A stretch of 64,000 bases of DNA from Bacteroidota bacterium (GCA_018266395.1 JAFEAM010000001.1:62001-126000), one strand, 5' to 3'; shown: positions 18,824-28,645, counted from the stretch's first letter. The notes: generated by a model from the letters alone, not told the origin. Translations and numbers: made by a program.

Positions 18824-18835
18824 TATTTCAATTTC

Positions 18836-19939
18836 TCAATGATGCTCTCCTCCATGATCACCGCCACCATGCTCTTCGATGGCAAGGCCGATGTACAAGG
18901 AAGAAAACAATGTGAAGACATAGGCTTGAATCCCTGCTACCAGTAATTCAATAAGCGTAATGAACAACACAAATACAGAAGACCCGAATCCCACCGCCCA
19001 ACTCCTGAAGAGGAATGTCAGGCACATCAGACTGAGTAATACAATATGACCTGCCGTTATAGCAGCAAAAAGACGAATCATCAGGGAAAACGGCTTCGTG
19101 AAAATTCCTATCACTTCCACGGGCATAATAATTACACGTAAAGGAAGAGGAACTCCCGGAGTCCAGAAGATGTGCTTCCAGTAGGAGGCATTCCCACTCA
19201 GATTGGTCAACAGAAAGGTGAGTACCGCAAGTGTAACGGTGACAGCAATGTTGCCTGTAAGGTTTGCAGCACCCGGAAGCAAGCCCAATAAATTTCCAAA
19301 AAGAATAAAAAAGAATAAAGTCAATAAGTATGGCAGATACTTTTCATACCGCGGACCAATATTTGGTTTTACTACTTCGTCTTTGACGAATAATACAATG
19401 GGCTCTATAAATGACTGTAATCCGCTTGGCGCCTTCCCGGGACGTGCCCGGTAAGCCTTGGCAACCGAAAACATGATCACGATCAATAATGTTGCATTAA
19501 TGAAGAGCATCAGGACATTCTTTGTGATGGAGAGGTCCAGCACAGGTTTCTCATTCAGCAAGATTTTGTTGTGGTCCAGCGTATACCTGTTGTAGGCCTG
19601 GACCTGATGATGCTCGTTATAGAAGTTCCTTGACGAAAAGATTTCCCATCCACGTTCTTCGGATCGGACAATCACAGGCAAGAAGAGTGTGCCGTAGTGA
19701 CCCTCGAAAAAATGCCACGTATGACTGTCCATCACGTGCTCAAGAATCACCTCACTGACATTGAATTTTTCTTCCTTCGTTCCTTCGTGCCGGGCGCTGT
19801 CGGAATGGATTTCCTCTTGCGAAAAAGCTGGCAAAATTGATGCTGCCAGAAGCATGACCACCAGTCCTAAAATGCGGGCCCTTGAGGCAGAAACAGGGAT
19901 TTTGGGGTTGTTAGACACGTCTGAAAATGAACGTGACAA
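18836..19939 (-). CDS. atpB: F1Fo ATP synthase a subunit, long form with signal sequence
   Basis: The a subunit forms the two half-channels for protons. The 367-residue protein is longer than most because of an exported N-terminal extension: a signal-peptide-like segment ends near LLAASILPAFSQEE and is followed by about 100 residues before the first membrane helix. The essential arginine is in PFSLMIRLFAAITAGHI near residue 285. The predicted start is a TTG at 19939; a GTG seven codons downstream is also possible. The C-terminal tail is His/Gly-rich. Confidence 0.93.
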   Translation of the reverse strand: MSRSFSDVSNNPKIPVSASRARILGLVVMLLAASILPAFSQEEIHSDSARHEGTKEEKFNVSEVILEHVMDSHTWHFFEGHYGTLFLPVIVRSEERGWEIFSSRNFYNEHHQVQAYNRYTLDHNKILLNEKPVLDLSITKNVLMLFINATLLIVIMFSVAKAYRARPGKAPSGLQSFIEPIVLFVKDEVVKPNIGPRYEKYLPYLLTLFFFILFGNLLGLLPGAANLTGNIAVTVTLAVLTFLLTNLSGNASYWKHIFWTPGVPLPLRVIIMPVEVIGIFTKPFSLMIRLFAAITAGHIVLLSLMCLTFLFRSWAVGFGSSVFVLFITLIELLVAGIQAYVFTLFSSLYIGLAIEEHGGGDHGGEHH

Positions 19940-19971
19940 AACTATCGATTAATAGCCCAAAAAAAAATGAT

Positions 19972-20367
19972 TTAACTCTCTTTTTCCTTCTTTGAAAGAT
20001 CTGAAGCGCTGTTAATTTTTAGGAATAAGACAGCGATTTCAAGTATGGTAAAAAGCAAATAGGACAGCATAAAAAACGTTGCATTTCCCCTTGCGTGTTC
20101 GCCATCCAGGTAGAGAATAGTCCCAATAAACAGTCCATAAATCAATATTCTGAGCACCACTGAACCCAGATACAGTTTTGTAAATTCATCCGTCGCCCTG
20201 CCAAGTCTTGTGCTGAGCAGCCTGTAGAGCAAGGCAGTTGAAATACTGAGAAAAATCAGGATTGTCACAGCTGCCGGCGGTATCAAAAACCAACCTTTTT
20301 CAGCGCCCTCATACAGGAATAGCCAAATGCCAAGGGCAAGTAAGGTGGAATAAATGAGAAACCGCAT
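19972..20367 (-). CDS. AtpI-like four-helix membrane protein of the atp operon
   Basis: The 131-residue protein has four predicted membrane helices and a short charged tail. Its position between the AtpZ gene (2-base gap) and atpB is where AtpI normally lies, and size and topology fit. AtpI assists c-ring assembly or magnesium supply in other bacteria. Sequence identity to AtpI is not obvious by eye, so the assignment rests mainly on position and topology. Confidence 0.6.
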   Translation of the reverse strand: MRFLIYSTLLALGIWLFLYEGAEKGWFLIPPAAVTILIFLSISTALLYRLLSTRLGRATDEFTKLYLGSVVLRILIYGLFIGTILYLDGEHARGNATFFMLSYLLFTILEIAVLFLKINSASDLSKKEKES

Positions 20368-20369
20368 GA

Positions 20370-20603
20370 TCAGTCTGTATCAAAAGTCTTGTAAACCTGG
20401 TAAAGCATACCGGCAAATACTGAGAGTCCGAAAATCAGCAGGAAGACAGGAAACTTCAGTGACAGATAGAGATCGAGTTTGTGCCCCAACCACGCAGCTA
20501 GACCCACTCCACCAAAAAGCTGAAGGGCAAAATTGGAGTACTTAAGTAATGAATCAAACGGCCTTGGCTTCCTCGGTTCGGAAGGTTTGTGCTCCTGCTC
20601 CAT
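20370..20603 (-). CDS. AtpZ/AtpI family protein
   Basis: I place the start at the ATG at 20603 (MEQEHKPSEP), giving 77 residues. It has two membrane helices with the family pattern LQLFGGVGLAAWLGHKLD then PVFLLIFGLSVFAGMLYQVY. In other bacteria AtpZ and AtpI form a complex connected with magnesium or calcium transport and ATP synthase assembly. The start lies inside the bactofilin gene, a 50-base overlap, so the two proteins should be translationally linked. Confidence 0.75.
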   Translation of the reverse strand: MEQEHKPSEPRKPRPFDSLLKYSNFALQLFGGVGLAAWLGHKLDLYLSLKFPVFLLIFGLSVFAGMLYQVYKTFDTD

Positions 20604-20988
20604 TTTCGACGGACTTAATGTCTTTAATGGCAGCACCCATTTTGCAGGTTCCATTGAAAACTGCCCCCGGCTCCACGACCAGCTTGCCTGTAAAAATGTC
20701 GCCGTTTACTGAAGCTGTTGCTTTCAACACCAACATCTCTGCAATTTCAATTTTGCCCCTTACTTCTCCTTCAATATCTGCATTCTGCGCAGTCACATTT
20801 CCCTCAACATGGCTGGAGTGTCCCAATGCAATTTTGGATTTGGATTTAATGTTGCCGTGAATGCGGCCTTCAATACGAATGTTGCCGTAGGTCTCAATAT
20901 TGCCTTCCAGCACTGTCCCCTTTCCGATTACGTTGCTGGAGTTGCTGATCTCCTCTGCGGCCTTCTTTTCCTCTTTCGTTGTAAACAT
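20554..20988 (-). CDS. Bactofilin family cytoskeletal protein
   Basis: Bactofilins polymerise without nucleotide into filaments that localise cell-wall enzymes. The 144-residue protein has the expected single beta-helical domain, shown by regularly spaced Gly/Ile/Val repeats such as GKGTVLEGNIETYGNIRIEG and VEGNVTAQNADIEGEVRG. It starts 10 bases after the M23 peptidase gene, a pairing known in several phyla where the bactofilin positions the peptidase. Confidence 0.88.
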   Translation of the reverse strand: MFTTKEEKKAAEEISNSSNVIGKGTVLEGNIETYGNIRIEGRIHGNIKSKSKIALGHSSHVEGNVTAQNADIEGEVRGKIEIAEMLVLKATASVNGDIFTGKLVVEPGAVFNGTCKMGAAIKDIKSVENGAGAQTFRTEEAKAV

Positions 20989-20998
20989 TGGTAAGAAA

Positions 20999-21865
20999 TT
21001 AAAAAGTTACAAACTCTTCCGGATTTAGCGAGTTACCGTTGTACCACAATTCAAAATGCAGATGCGGGCCGTCGGTCATCTCGCCACTGTTGCCAACTAT
21101 GGAGATTATTTCACCTGCGTTGACAAAACTACCAACTTTTTTCAATAGTTCGGCATTGTGCTTATACACCGAAATCAGATTCCCGCGGTGTTGAATGGCT
21201 ATGACATAACCGGCATCCTGTGTCCACGAAGACATGATTACCGTTCCATCTGCGATGCACTTGACGGGTTCATTGGTCTTTGCCACTATATCCATTCCAA
21301 AGTGACCCTTCTTCACATCATATCGGTCTGACACAAATCCGGTTATGGGCGAGAAGAAGAATACCTCCCTCAATTCTTTGTACTTGCTGCTGGTGAGAGA
21401 AATCATCGCCATTTCAGACTGTTCAAAGTCTCTTCGAAACATCGAATCGGTGGGAGCCAATTGCGTATTGCTAACCGGCTTGATGGGGCGGTCCTGCCCT
21501 TCAAGTTTTACGCGCGGATCAGTGTAGCTCCCGGTGGTATCTCCATTGAAAACCTTCAGCATGTTTCGAATAAAATTCTCCTTGTTGTCCTCCTCTATCG
21601 CAAGGGAGTCCACCTTCTTGGCCAATTGGAGAAGCTTCTTGTTTGTCTCCATCTGTGCAAACCTGGGGTCATACCAGCGGGCCAGCAACGTCTGTGACAG
21701 GTATAGACTTAATGAAAAAATCAGAACAAAGACCACCATTGAAAGGACGAGCACACGGGCATAGGTAAATCCAATGCCTCTGGTCTCCTCAAGGTTATCT
21801 TCCTTCCGGATGACCAGCTGATAACGGGCACTGAGCCTGTCTCCTATGGTTTTTCTCTGTTTCAA
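20999..21865 (-). CDS. M23 family metallopeptidase (membrane-anchored)
   Basis: M23 peptidases cut peptidoglycan cross-links or activate other hydrolases. The 288-residue protein begins with a TTG codon, has a cytoplasmic N-terminus of about 35 residues, one membrane helix and a short coiled region, then an M23 domain. The zinc ligands are in HFGMD and HLHFE, with the supporting His in YKHN, so the enzyme appears catalytically complete. It is the first gene of the minus-strand unit leading through bactofilin into the ATP synthase genes. Confidence 0.88.
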   Translation of the reverse strand: MKQRKTIGDRLSARYQLVIRKEDNLEETRGIGFTYARVLVLSMVVFVLIFSLSLYLSQTLLARWYDPRFAQMETNKKLLQLAKKVDSLAIEEDNKENFIRNMLKVFNGDTTGSYTDPRVKLEGQDRPIKPVSNTQLAPTDSMFRRDFEQSEMAMISLTSSKYKELREVFFFSPITGFVSDRYDVKKGHFGMDIVAKTNEPVKCIADGTVIMSSWTQDAGYVIAIQHRGNLISVYKHNAELLKKVGSFVNAGEIISIVGNSGEMTDGPHLHFELWYNGNSLNPEEFVTF

Positions 21866-21879
21866 TGGCGAAATACCTG

Positions 21880-21887
21880 CAAAATTA
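21880..21887 (-). promoter_or_regulatory. Bacteroidota -7 element for the M23-bactofilin-atp transcript
   Basis: Read on the minus strand this is TAATTTTG, an exact TAnnTTTG match, 14 bases before the TTG start codon. No clear -33 element is found. It shares an 84-base divergent gap with the promoter of the SprE gene. Confidence 0.4.
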
Positions 21888-21925
21888 GATATTCTGACCG
21901 ATTATAATATTGAAAATCTGTTTTT

Positions 21926-21933
21926 TACGTTTG
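21926..21933 (+). promoter_or_regulatory. Bacteroidota -7 element for the SprE/PorW gene
   Basis: TACGTTTG is an exact TAnnTTTG match ending 16 bases before the ATG at 21950. The -33 region is AT-rich without a clear TTTG. Confidence 0.4.
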
Positions 21934-21949
21934 TGTTTCAAAGTGCCTC

Positions 21950-24538
21950 ATGAAGGGAAGTTTCCGGCTCTTTCTGTACCTGGCTAGTCTCCTGCTGCTT
22001 GCTCGATGCTCTTCCAATCAGAATACTGTTACTGCGGACATCTTTCACAACACGACGGCCCACTTTAACGGCTATTTCTATGCACGCGAAAAGACACGCG
22101 AGGTGGAGAAGGCTATTCTTAAGAGCCTTGACGATGACCCCAACCAGATTCTGAGGCTGTATCCCAAACTTGACACGAATCTGGCCAAGACCTACAGAAA
22201 AGATACTGAGGAGATCATCAAGATGGCCAGCATTTCCATTCAAAGGCATCCCAACAGTAAGTGGCTTGATGACAACTACCTGCTGGTGGGACTGGCCAGG
22301 TTGTATGACTGCAATTTCCCGGATGCTATTCAAACCTTCAAATATGTGAACACTAAAAGCCATGACGCCAACCTGCGTCACCAGGCGCTCGTGCATCTTG
22401 TCCGCACCTTCACGGAGCAAGGTGAATATGATAAGGCTGAAGAAGCATTCCAGTTTCTGGAAAAGGAAAAATTGAGCCCTTCCAATGCCAAAAGTCTTCA
22501 CCTGGAAAAGGCCTATTACTATCAGGTTCGTTCAGATTATGATAACATGGTCCGCAGCCTTACAACTGCTGATTCTCTTCTGACGGGTGCCGACCGGAAA
22601 GGCCGTATCTACTTCATCATTGGCCAGGTATATCAGAAACTCGGGTTCGGCTCAGAAGCTTATAATTATTACAGGAAATGCTTGTCCACAAACCCGGACT
22701 ATGAAATTGATTTTTACGCACGTCTTAATATGGCGCAAGTTGCAAGGTTGGACAATTCCAAGAATGTGAAAACCATTCGCAATCAGTTTGCCAAGCTGTT
22801 AAAAGACACCAAGAACCAGGAATTCAAAGACAAGATCTATTATGAACTTGGAGAATTTGAACGCAAGCAAGGGAATGTGCAGGAGGCCATTGTCCAATAC
22901 AAGCTGTCGGCCCACGCAGGCAAAAATAAACGCATTCAGGGCAGTGCTTATTTACGAATTGGTCAGCTGAACTTTGATTCACTCAAGAGGTTTTCACTTG
23001 CAAAGGCATACTATGACAGTGCCTTGAAATCGCTGCCCACCGAGTTTGAAAATTATGTGTCCATTAAGAAAAGGCATGAAATCCTTGGCGAGTTCGTGAA
23101 ATATACTGAAACGATTCAATGGCAGGACAGCCTGCTCTGGATGGCTACTCTGGATTCAACCGCTCTGAGAAATCACATCGACTCACTGTTCACCCCGAAA
23201 CTGGTGGTTGAAGAAGGTGGCAAAAAGAAGAAGAAAAGAAAAACTGAAGGAGGCGGCTCTGCGGTCGGGCAGAACAGCTCACTCTTCCAGACTGAATCAA
23301 CCAGCACCACCGACTGGTATTTTGATAACGCTGCGGCGATCGCAAGCGGCCAGCAGGAATTTCAGAGGATATGGGGCGACATAAAACTCGAGGACAACTG
23401 GCGACGCTCTACTAAAAGCGCAACTGTGCCAGGAGGCCAGGTGCTGACGCAGAACGGGGCTCCCGAAAACAACGAACCTACGAAGACGGAGAAAAATGAG
23501 ATGCCCAAGGCCAACCCCGCTGATGATGCATACAAGAAGATACTCCCTGATTTGCCAAAGTCGGAGAAGCAAAAAAGTGCTTCATTGGCCAAAATTGAAG
23601 AATCCTACTTCAAACTTGGAGACCTGTATTATTTCCAGCTAAATGAAAAAGACAATGCAGAATCTTCCTATAACATTCTGTTGAAGAGATTCCCCTCCAC
23701 GTCCTACAAACCTGAGGTACTCTACAAATTGTACCTTATTCACAAAGAACGCGGTGACGGGCAGGCGGAATCAATTGCTCAGGTGCTTCAAAGTGAATTC
23801 CCCAATTCTACCTATTCCAAAATTCTTCTTAATCCCAATTACCTCAAAGAAGCAAGCGTAGCCCAGGAAAAACAGAAGATGATTTACAAGGAAGCATATG
23901 AAGCCTTTCAGAAAAACAATCTCCGCCTTGCCCAGGAATTAATCGCCAATGCGAGGGCCGTTGGAGAGACCGCTTTTACTTCACAACTCGACTTGCTTCA
24001 AATTCTGATAACGGGTAAAACAGAGGATGTGACCCGGTATCAATTTGAGCTTGAAACATTCATCAAGAAATACCCGGATCAGCCCATCCATTTATATGCC
24101 GAAACTCTACTTGCCAGTTCAAAGACATTTGTAGAAAAAAGTGAACGGGCCAAAGGGATACGGTTCTCTGCGGTGTTTGATGAACCTCATTATTTCGTGA
24201 TTGTACATAATATACAGGACCGCGCGAGCACATCGCTGGCAACCGCGTTGGACATGTTTAACCAGGAACAATATCGTTCGCGAAGACTGGAAACCACTAA
24301 TCTGATTTTTAATGAAGTATACGCACTGACCTTTGTCGGCAACTTTGGAGGAAAGACCGACGCCATCGAGTACTTTGACCGCTTCAACCGGCAATTGAAA
24401 GATCTTCCACCATTTTCGGTACTAAATTTCCATACTTTTGTTATCACGAAAGAGAATTTCAATATCTTCTATCGTAACAAGGCGCTTGATGAATACCTCA
24501 GCTTCTTTGACAGATACTATCAGAAAGAAACTCCATGA
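21950..24538 (+). CDS. Type IX secretion lipoprotein SprE/PorW (TPR)
   Basis: SprE/PorW is a TPR lipoprotein needed for type IX secretion and gliding; it is thought to link the ring proteins to the outer-membrane complex. The 862-residue length fits. Residues 1-20 form a lipoprotein signal with the lipidated Cys in LLLARCSS, followed at once by the family's NTTAHFNGYFYAREK motif. TPR-like helices fill most of the N-terminal half, and a Lys-rich linker (KKKKKRK, near residue 425) precedes another helical part. Association with the penicillin-binding protein gene 4 bases downstream suggests co-transcription. Confidence 0.85.
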   Translation: MKGSFRLFLYLASLLLLARCSSNQNTVTADIFHNTTAHFNGYFYAREKTREVEKAILKSLDDDPNQILRLYPKLDTNLAKTYRKDTEEIIKMASISIQRHPNSKWLDDNYLLVGLARLYDCNFPDAIQTFKYVNTKSHDANLRHQALVHLVRTFTEQGEYDKAEEAFQFLEKEKLSPSNAKSLHLEKAYYYQVRSDYDNMVRSLTTADSLLTGADRKGRIYFIIGQVYQKLGFGSEAYNYYRKCLSTNPDYEIDFYARLNMAQVARLDNSKNVKTIRNQFAKLLKDTKNQEFKDKIYYELGEFERKQGNVQEAIVQYKLSAHAGKNKRIQGSAYLRIGQLNFDSLKRFSLAKAYYDSALKSLPTEFENYVSIKKRHEILGEFVKYTETIQWQDSLLWMATLDSTALRNHIDSLFTPKLVVEEGGKKKKKRKTEGGGSAVGQNSSLFQTESTSTTDWYFDNAAAIASGQQEFQRIWGDIKLEDNWRRSTKSATVPGGQVLTQNGAPENNEPTKTEKNEMPKANPADDAYKKILPDLPKSEKQKSASLAKIEESYFKLGDLYYFQLNEKDNAESSYNILLKRFPSTSYKPEVLYKLYLIHKERGDGQAESIAQVLQSEFPNSTYSKILLNPNYLKEASVAQEKQKMIYKEAYEAFQKNNLRLAQELIANARAVGETAFTSQLDLLQILITGKTEDVTRYQFELETFIKKYPDQPIHLYAETLLASSKTFVEKSERAKGIRFSAVFDEPHYFVIVHNIQDRASTSLATALDMFNQEQYRSRRLETTNLIFNEVYALTFVGNFGGKTDAIEYFDRFNRQLKDLPPFSVLNFHTFVITKENFNIFYRNKALDEYLSFFDRYYQKETP

Positions 24539-24542
24539 CCTG

Positions 24543-26810
24543 ATGGGGATTCACCGTCCCTGGTTCAGCAAAGCCATAAAGTACACCAGGATTCTTTTCT
24601 TCACCTTTATGATTGGTCTCCCCCTTTATGTTTATGCTGTAGGCATCGATCTCTTCGGACTTTTCGGCGGAATGCCCAGCCTTGCGGATGTGGAGAATCC
24701 GGAAAATGATCTTTCCTCAGAACTCATCTCTGCCGATGGGGTCTCACTGGGCAGATATTTCCGTTTCAACCGGAGTCAGGTCAACTTTAACGAACTTTCG
24801 GATGACCTTGTAAATACACTCGTACTTTCGGAAGATCACCGCTTCTATGATCACTCGGGCCTTGATTTTCCAGCTTACATCCGTGTCGTATGGGGCCTCC
24901 TCACCCTTAATCCGGCCGGCGGTGGCAGCACCATTACCCAGCAACTCGCAAAGAATCTGTATACCAGAAATCCTGATCGGTCACTGGACGGTGCTATTGC
25001 AAGGTTGGGACGATATCCCCGAAGGATCGTGCAGAAAACGAAAGAGTGGATAATCAGTGTAGACCTCGAACGCAACTTCACCAAGGAGGAAATTATCGCC
25101 ATGTACCTCAACACTGCCGAATTCAGCAGCAATACCTATGGCATCAAGGTGGCCAGTGAGACTTACTTCAACAAACCAACAGATAGCCTGAATCTCTCCG
25201 AATCGGCCCTTCTGGTTGGCATGCTTCAAAATCCTACTTTTTATAATCCCGTGCGGCGACCTGAGAATGCCCTTAAAAAACGTAACGAAGTATTGTATAA
25301 GATCTATCGCGCGAAATACAAGATCCAATCCCGAACCGAGTACGATTCGCTGGCAGCAAGTGATCTCGGCCTTCGTTTCAGGATCCAAAATCAAAATGAA
25401 GGTCTTGCAACATATTTCAGAACCGTGATCACGACTCACCTGATGGAATTCTGTAATGCCCGCGGGATCGACCTGTGGAACTCAGGGTTACGGATTTATA
25501 CCACCCTTGACAGTCGCCTGCAGAAATACGCTGAAGAAGCGGTTGCCGAACACATGAAGCCCCTTCAAAAGCAATTCATGGAGCAATGGGAAGGCAAGAA
25601 TCCATGGGTAGATGATGATCGAAATGAAATTCCCGGATTCCTCAAAAACAGAATCAGGCAAAGCGACACCTACAAGAACCTCGTGGCTAAGTATGGCGAG
25701 AAATCCGATTCCGTAAGGATATTACTGAATCTGAAAAAGCCCATGACCGTCTTCACATGGGATGGAGAAAGAGACACTCTTTTCAGTTCTATGGACTCTC
25801 TCGCCTACTACAAGAAGTTTCTTCAGACTGGAATGATGGCCATGGATCCAACAACCGGTCACATCAAAGCCTGGGTAGGAGGATTCAACTACAAATATTT
25901 CAAGTACGACCATGTGAAACAAGGCAAACGACAGCCTGGCTCTACATTCAAACCATTTGTATATGGCCTGGCAATGGAGTCCGGATATTCACCTTGCCAT
26001 GTTCTGGAAGACATCTCTCCGAGCTTCCAGGTTTCCGGAACAGTCTGGTACCCCCCCAATTCTGACGGAACCCGTGGCACCGGCGAAAAAATGACTATCC
26101 GGCAAGCCATGGCCCGGTCAATCAATTCCATAACAGCCCAGATGATGAAAGCTCTTGGAGAAGAGAACGTTGTTGAATTTGCCCATCGTGTCGGAATAGA
26201 TAGCAAGCTGGATGCCGTGCCATCGCTCTGCCTCGGCGTAAGCGATGTGTCACTGTTCGAGATGGTCGGCGCCTACAGCACCTACGTAAACGGAGGCATA
26301 CATACAGAGCCGTTCTACATAACGCGTATAGAAGACAAGAATGGCAATGTCATAGAGAACTTCGTGCCCAAAACAAGGCAGTCCATTAGTGATCAGACCG
26401 CGTACAAAATGCTGTACATGCTCAAAGGAGGCGTTGAAGAGTCCTCCGGCACTTCCCTTGGTCTGCCCAAAGAGCTTAAAATCGATAACGAAATAGGAGG
26501 GAAAACAGGTACTACAAACAATGCGTCAGACGGATGGTACATGGGCGTCACACATGATCTTGTAGCGGGTGTTTGGGTTGGAGGGGATGAAAGAAATATT
26601 CACTTTCCCTCTTGGACCTTCGGACAAGGAGCCCGGACAGCAATGCCCATCTTTGCCAAGTTTCTGATGAAAGCGTACGCCGACCCCTCTACAGGGATCA
26701 TAAAAGGAAAGTTCAACGCACCTAAGTCCGGGATCGATATAACCCTGGATTGTGCGCGCTACCAGGAAACGGATTCCACCAAGATTCAACCCTGGGAAAT
26801 CAATAACTGA
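24543..26810 (+). CDS. Class A penicillin-binding protein (PBP1A-like)
   Basis: This bifunctional enzyme polymerises glycan strands and cross-links them in the periplasm. I choose the ATG at 24543, just after the sprE stop, for 755 residues; the frame runs open further upstream inside sprE. An N-terminal membrane anchor is followed by a glycosyltransferase domain with EDHRFYDHSG and GGSTITQQLAKN. The transpeptidase domain has the serine motif GSTFKPF, SIN in ARSINSITAQ, and GGKTGTTN. Both active sites look intact. Confidence 0.93.
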   Translation: MGIHRPWFSKAIKYTRILFFTFMIGLPLYVYAVGIDLFGLFGGMPSLADVENPENDLSSELISADGVSLGRYFRFNRSQVNFNELSDDLVNTLVLSEDHRFYDHSGLDFPAYIRVVWGLLTLNPAGGGSTITQQLAKNLYTRNPDRSLDGAIARLGRYPRRIVQKTKEWIISVDLERNFTKEEIIAMYLNTAEFSSNTYGIKVASETYFNKPTDSLNLSESALLVGMLQNPTFYNPVRRPENALKKRNEVLYKIYRAKYKIQSRTEYDSLAASDLGLRFRIQNQNEGLATYFRTVITTHLMEFCNARGIDLWNSGLRIYTTLDSRLQKYAEEAVAEHMKPLQKQFMEQWEGKNPWVDDDRNEIPGFLKNRIRQSDTYKNLVAKYGEKSDSVRILLNLKKPMTVFTWDGERDTLFSSMDSLAYYKKFLQTGMMAMDPTTGHIKAWVGGFNYKYFKYDHVKQGKRQPGSTFKPFVYGLAMESGYSPCHVLEDISPSFQVSGTVWYPPNSDGTRGTGEKMTIRQAMARSINSITAQMMKALGEENVVEFAHRVGIDSKLDAVPSLCLGVSDVSLFEMVGAYSTYVNGGIHTEPFYITRIEDKNGNVIENFVPKTRQSISDQTAYKMLYMLKGGVEESSGTSLGLPKELKIDNEIGGKTGTTNNASDGWYMGVTHDLVAGVWVGGDERNIHFPSWTFGQGARTAMPIFAKFLMKAYADPSTGIIKGKFNAPKSGIDITLDCARYQETDSTKIQPWEINN

Positions 26811-26813
26811 AGA

Positions 26814-28616
26814 ATGTCTGACGACCTACGAGAACAGGTCAGCTCTCTGCCGGACAGCCCCGGCATTTACCGGTTCTATGATAAGTCCGGAACCCTTATT
26901 TATGTAGGTAAAGCCAAAAGTCTTCGCAAGCGTGTAAACAGTTACTTTACCAAACAGTCGCAATACAACAGAAAAACAGAAAAGCTCGTATCCGAAATCC
27001 GCAACCTGGAATTTACCATTGCCAACTCCGAATTTGACGCCCTTCTCCTTGAAAACAATTTCATAAAGCAATACCAGCCGCGCTATAATATTCTACTCAA
27101 GGACGACAAGACCTTCCCTTATCTCTGCATATTAAAAGAACCTTTCCCACGCATCATTTACACCCGTAAATACATCCCACAGCAGGGAGAATACTTCGGC
27201 CCCTATTCCAGTGTGGTATCCATGAAAAGCGTGCTTGAACTGGTAAGAAAGCTCTATACCATCCGGACCTGCAATCTTGCCCTCACACAAGAAAACATTC
27301 AGAAGAAGAAGTTCAAGGTTTGCCTTGAATATCACCTTGGCAATTGCAAAGGACCTTGTGAGGGTCTCCAGGAAGAACAGTCATACCTGGAAGACATTCA
27401 CCACGCAAGAAATATACTCCGTGGAAATCTCTCAATTGTTGAAAATCACTTCCGCCAGCAAATGACCGAGGCCGCCTCGCAAATGGAGTTTGAGCGAGCC
27501 GAACAGTACCGGTCCAAACTTGACCTTCTGGATAGGTTCCAGGCGAAGTCCCTTGTGGTGAACCGCAAACTTACCGGCATTGATGTCATTACAATAACAA
27601 GCACAGAGCATGAGTCACTCATCAACTTCATGCAAATACGGGAAGGAGCCATCGTATTCTCAAAAAATGTCGAAATCAGGAAGAAGATGGACGAGTCCGA
27701 CGAGGAACTTATCACGATGGTGGCGCAACAAATACGCAACGACATTAAAAGCGGTCATAACGTTATCTTAAGTAATGTTCCGCTACAAGTCACCGATCCC
27801 CTCATTGAGAACATAGTCCCCGTAATAGGCGATAAAAAGAAACTTATAGAACTATCACTCAAGAACGTACTGTATCTCAAGGGCAAGAAGGAGGCATTTC
27901 GGCATGAACTTCAAGACCGCCACCTGAGCGTCCTACAGGAGCTTCAAAAGAGCCTCTCATTACAGCAACTACCAAGAATTATTGAGTGTTTTGACAATTC
28001 CAATTTCCAGGGCACCGACTCAGTTGCCTCCATGGTGAGGTTTGTAGACGGGAAACCTGACAAATCAGGTTACAGGCACTTTAACATCAAGTCCGTTCAG
28101 GGCCCCAATGACTTCGCTTCGATGAAAGAAATTGTGGGACGGCGCTACAGCAGGTTAATCGATGAAAACAAGGAGCTCCCCAATCTCATCATTGTAGACG
28201 GAGGCAAGGGGCAGCTTGGCAGCGCCTTGGATGCCCTCAGCGAACTGCAACTTTATGGGAAAATTCCTGTTGTCGGCATAGCCAAGCGTCTTGAGGAGAT
28301 CTACTATCCTAACGATCCCATTCCCTTGCACATCCACAAGAAGTCACAAGGGCTCAAGTTGATGCAGCAAATACGGGACGAAGCACATCGCTTCGCCATC
28401 ACCTTTCACAGGCTTAAGCGAAGCAAGTCGTCACTTATTTCTGAACTGGAAACCATTGAAGGGATCGGATCCAAGACCATCGACATCCTTCAGCAAGCTT
28501 TCAAATCCGTAAAGAAAATCCTTGGTGCAACACCTGAAGAACTTGAGAAAGCTGTAGGAAAATCCAAATCATTGATCATTGTTGAATGGGCTAAAAACAA
28601 AAAGGACGCTGTATAG
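26814..28616 (+). CDS. uvrC: Excinuclease ABC subunit C
   Basis: UvrC makes both incisions in nucleotide excision repair. The 600-residue protein has the GIY-YIG nuclease domain (PGIYRFYDKSGTLIYVGKAK, residues about 15-34), a UvrB-binding helix pair near residue 215 (MEFERAEQY), a C-terminal RNase H-like nuclease (CFDNSNFQGTDSVASM and IIVDGGKGQL), and helix-hairpin-helix motifs at the end (LETIEGIGSKT). It starts 3 bases after the penicillin-binding protein gene. uvrA lies about 11 kb away. Confidence 0.96.
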   Translation: MSDDLREQVSSLPDSPGIYRFYDKSGTLIYVGKAKSLRKRVNSYFTKQSQYNRKTEKLVSEIRNLEFTIANSEFDALLLENNFIKQYQPRYNILLKDDKTFPYLCILKEPFPRIIYTRKYIPQQGEYFGPYSSVVSMKSVLELVRKLYTIRTCNLALTQENIQKKKFKVCLEYHLGNCKGPCEGLQEEQSYLEDIHHARNILRGNLSIVENHFRQQMTEAASQMEFERAEQYRSKLDLLDRFQAKSLVVNRKLTGIDVITITSTEHESLINFMQIREGAIVFSKNVEIRKKMDESDEELITMVAQQIRNDIKSGHNVILSNVPLQVTDPLIENIVPVIGDKKKLIELSLKNVLYLKGKKEAFRHELQDRHLSVLQELQKSLSLQQLPRIIECFDNSNFQGTDSVASMVRFVDGKPDKSGYRHFNIKSVQGPNDFASMKEIVGRRYSRLIDENKELPNLIIVDGGKGQLGSALDALSELQLYGKIPVVGIAKRLEEIYYPNDPIPLHIHKKSQGLKLMQQIRDEAHRFAITFHRLKRSKSSLISELETIEGIGSKTIDILQQAFKSVKKILGATPEELEKAVGKSKSLIIVEWAKNKKDAV

Positions 28617-28624
28617 CGTCCTTT
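28601..28624 (-). terminator. Terminator between uvrC and gldN
   Basis: A perfect 10-base stem, AAAGGACGCT and AGCGTCCTTT, with loop GTAT overlaps the uvrC stop codon. On the minus strand it is followed by CCTTTTTGTTTTT, a good T-tract, so it should end the gldKLMN transcript. On the plus strand the tail is weaker but it may also serve uvrC. Confidence 0.8.
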
Positions 28625-28645
28625 GTTCCTTCAATCATGAGGAGG

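Noticed and set aside
21938-22501. A 187-codon minus-strand frame over the sprE 5' end.
   Set aside because: It is antisense to the lipoprotein signal and TPR region of sprE and shows no domain.
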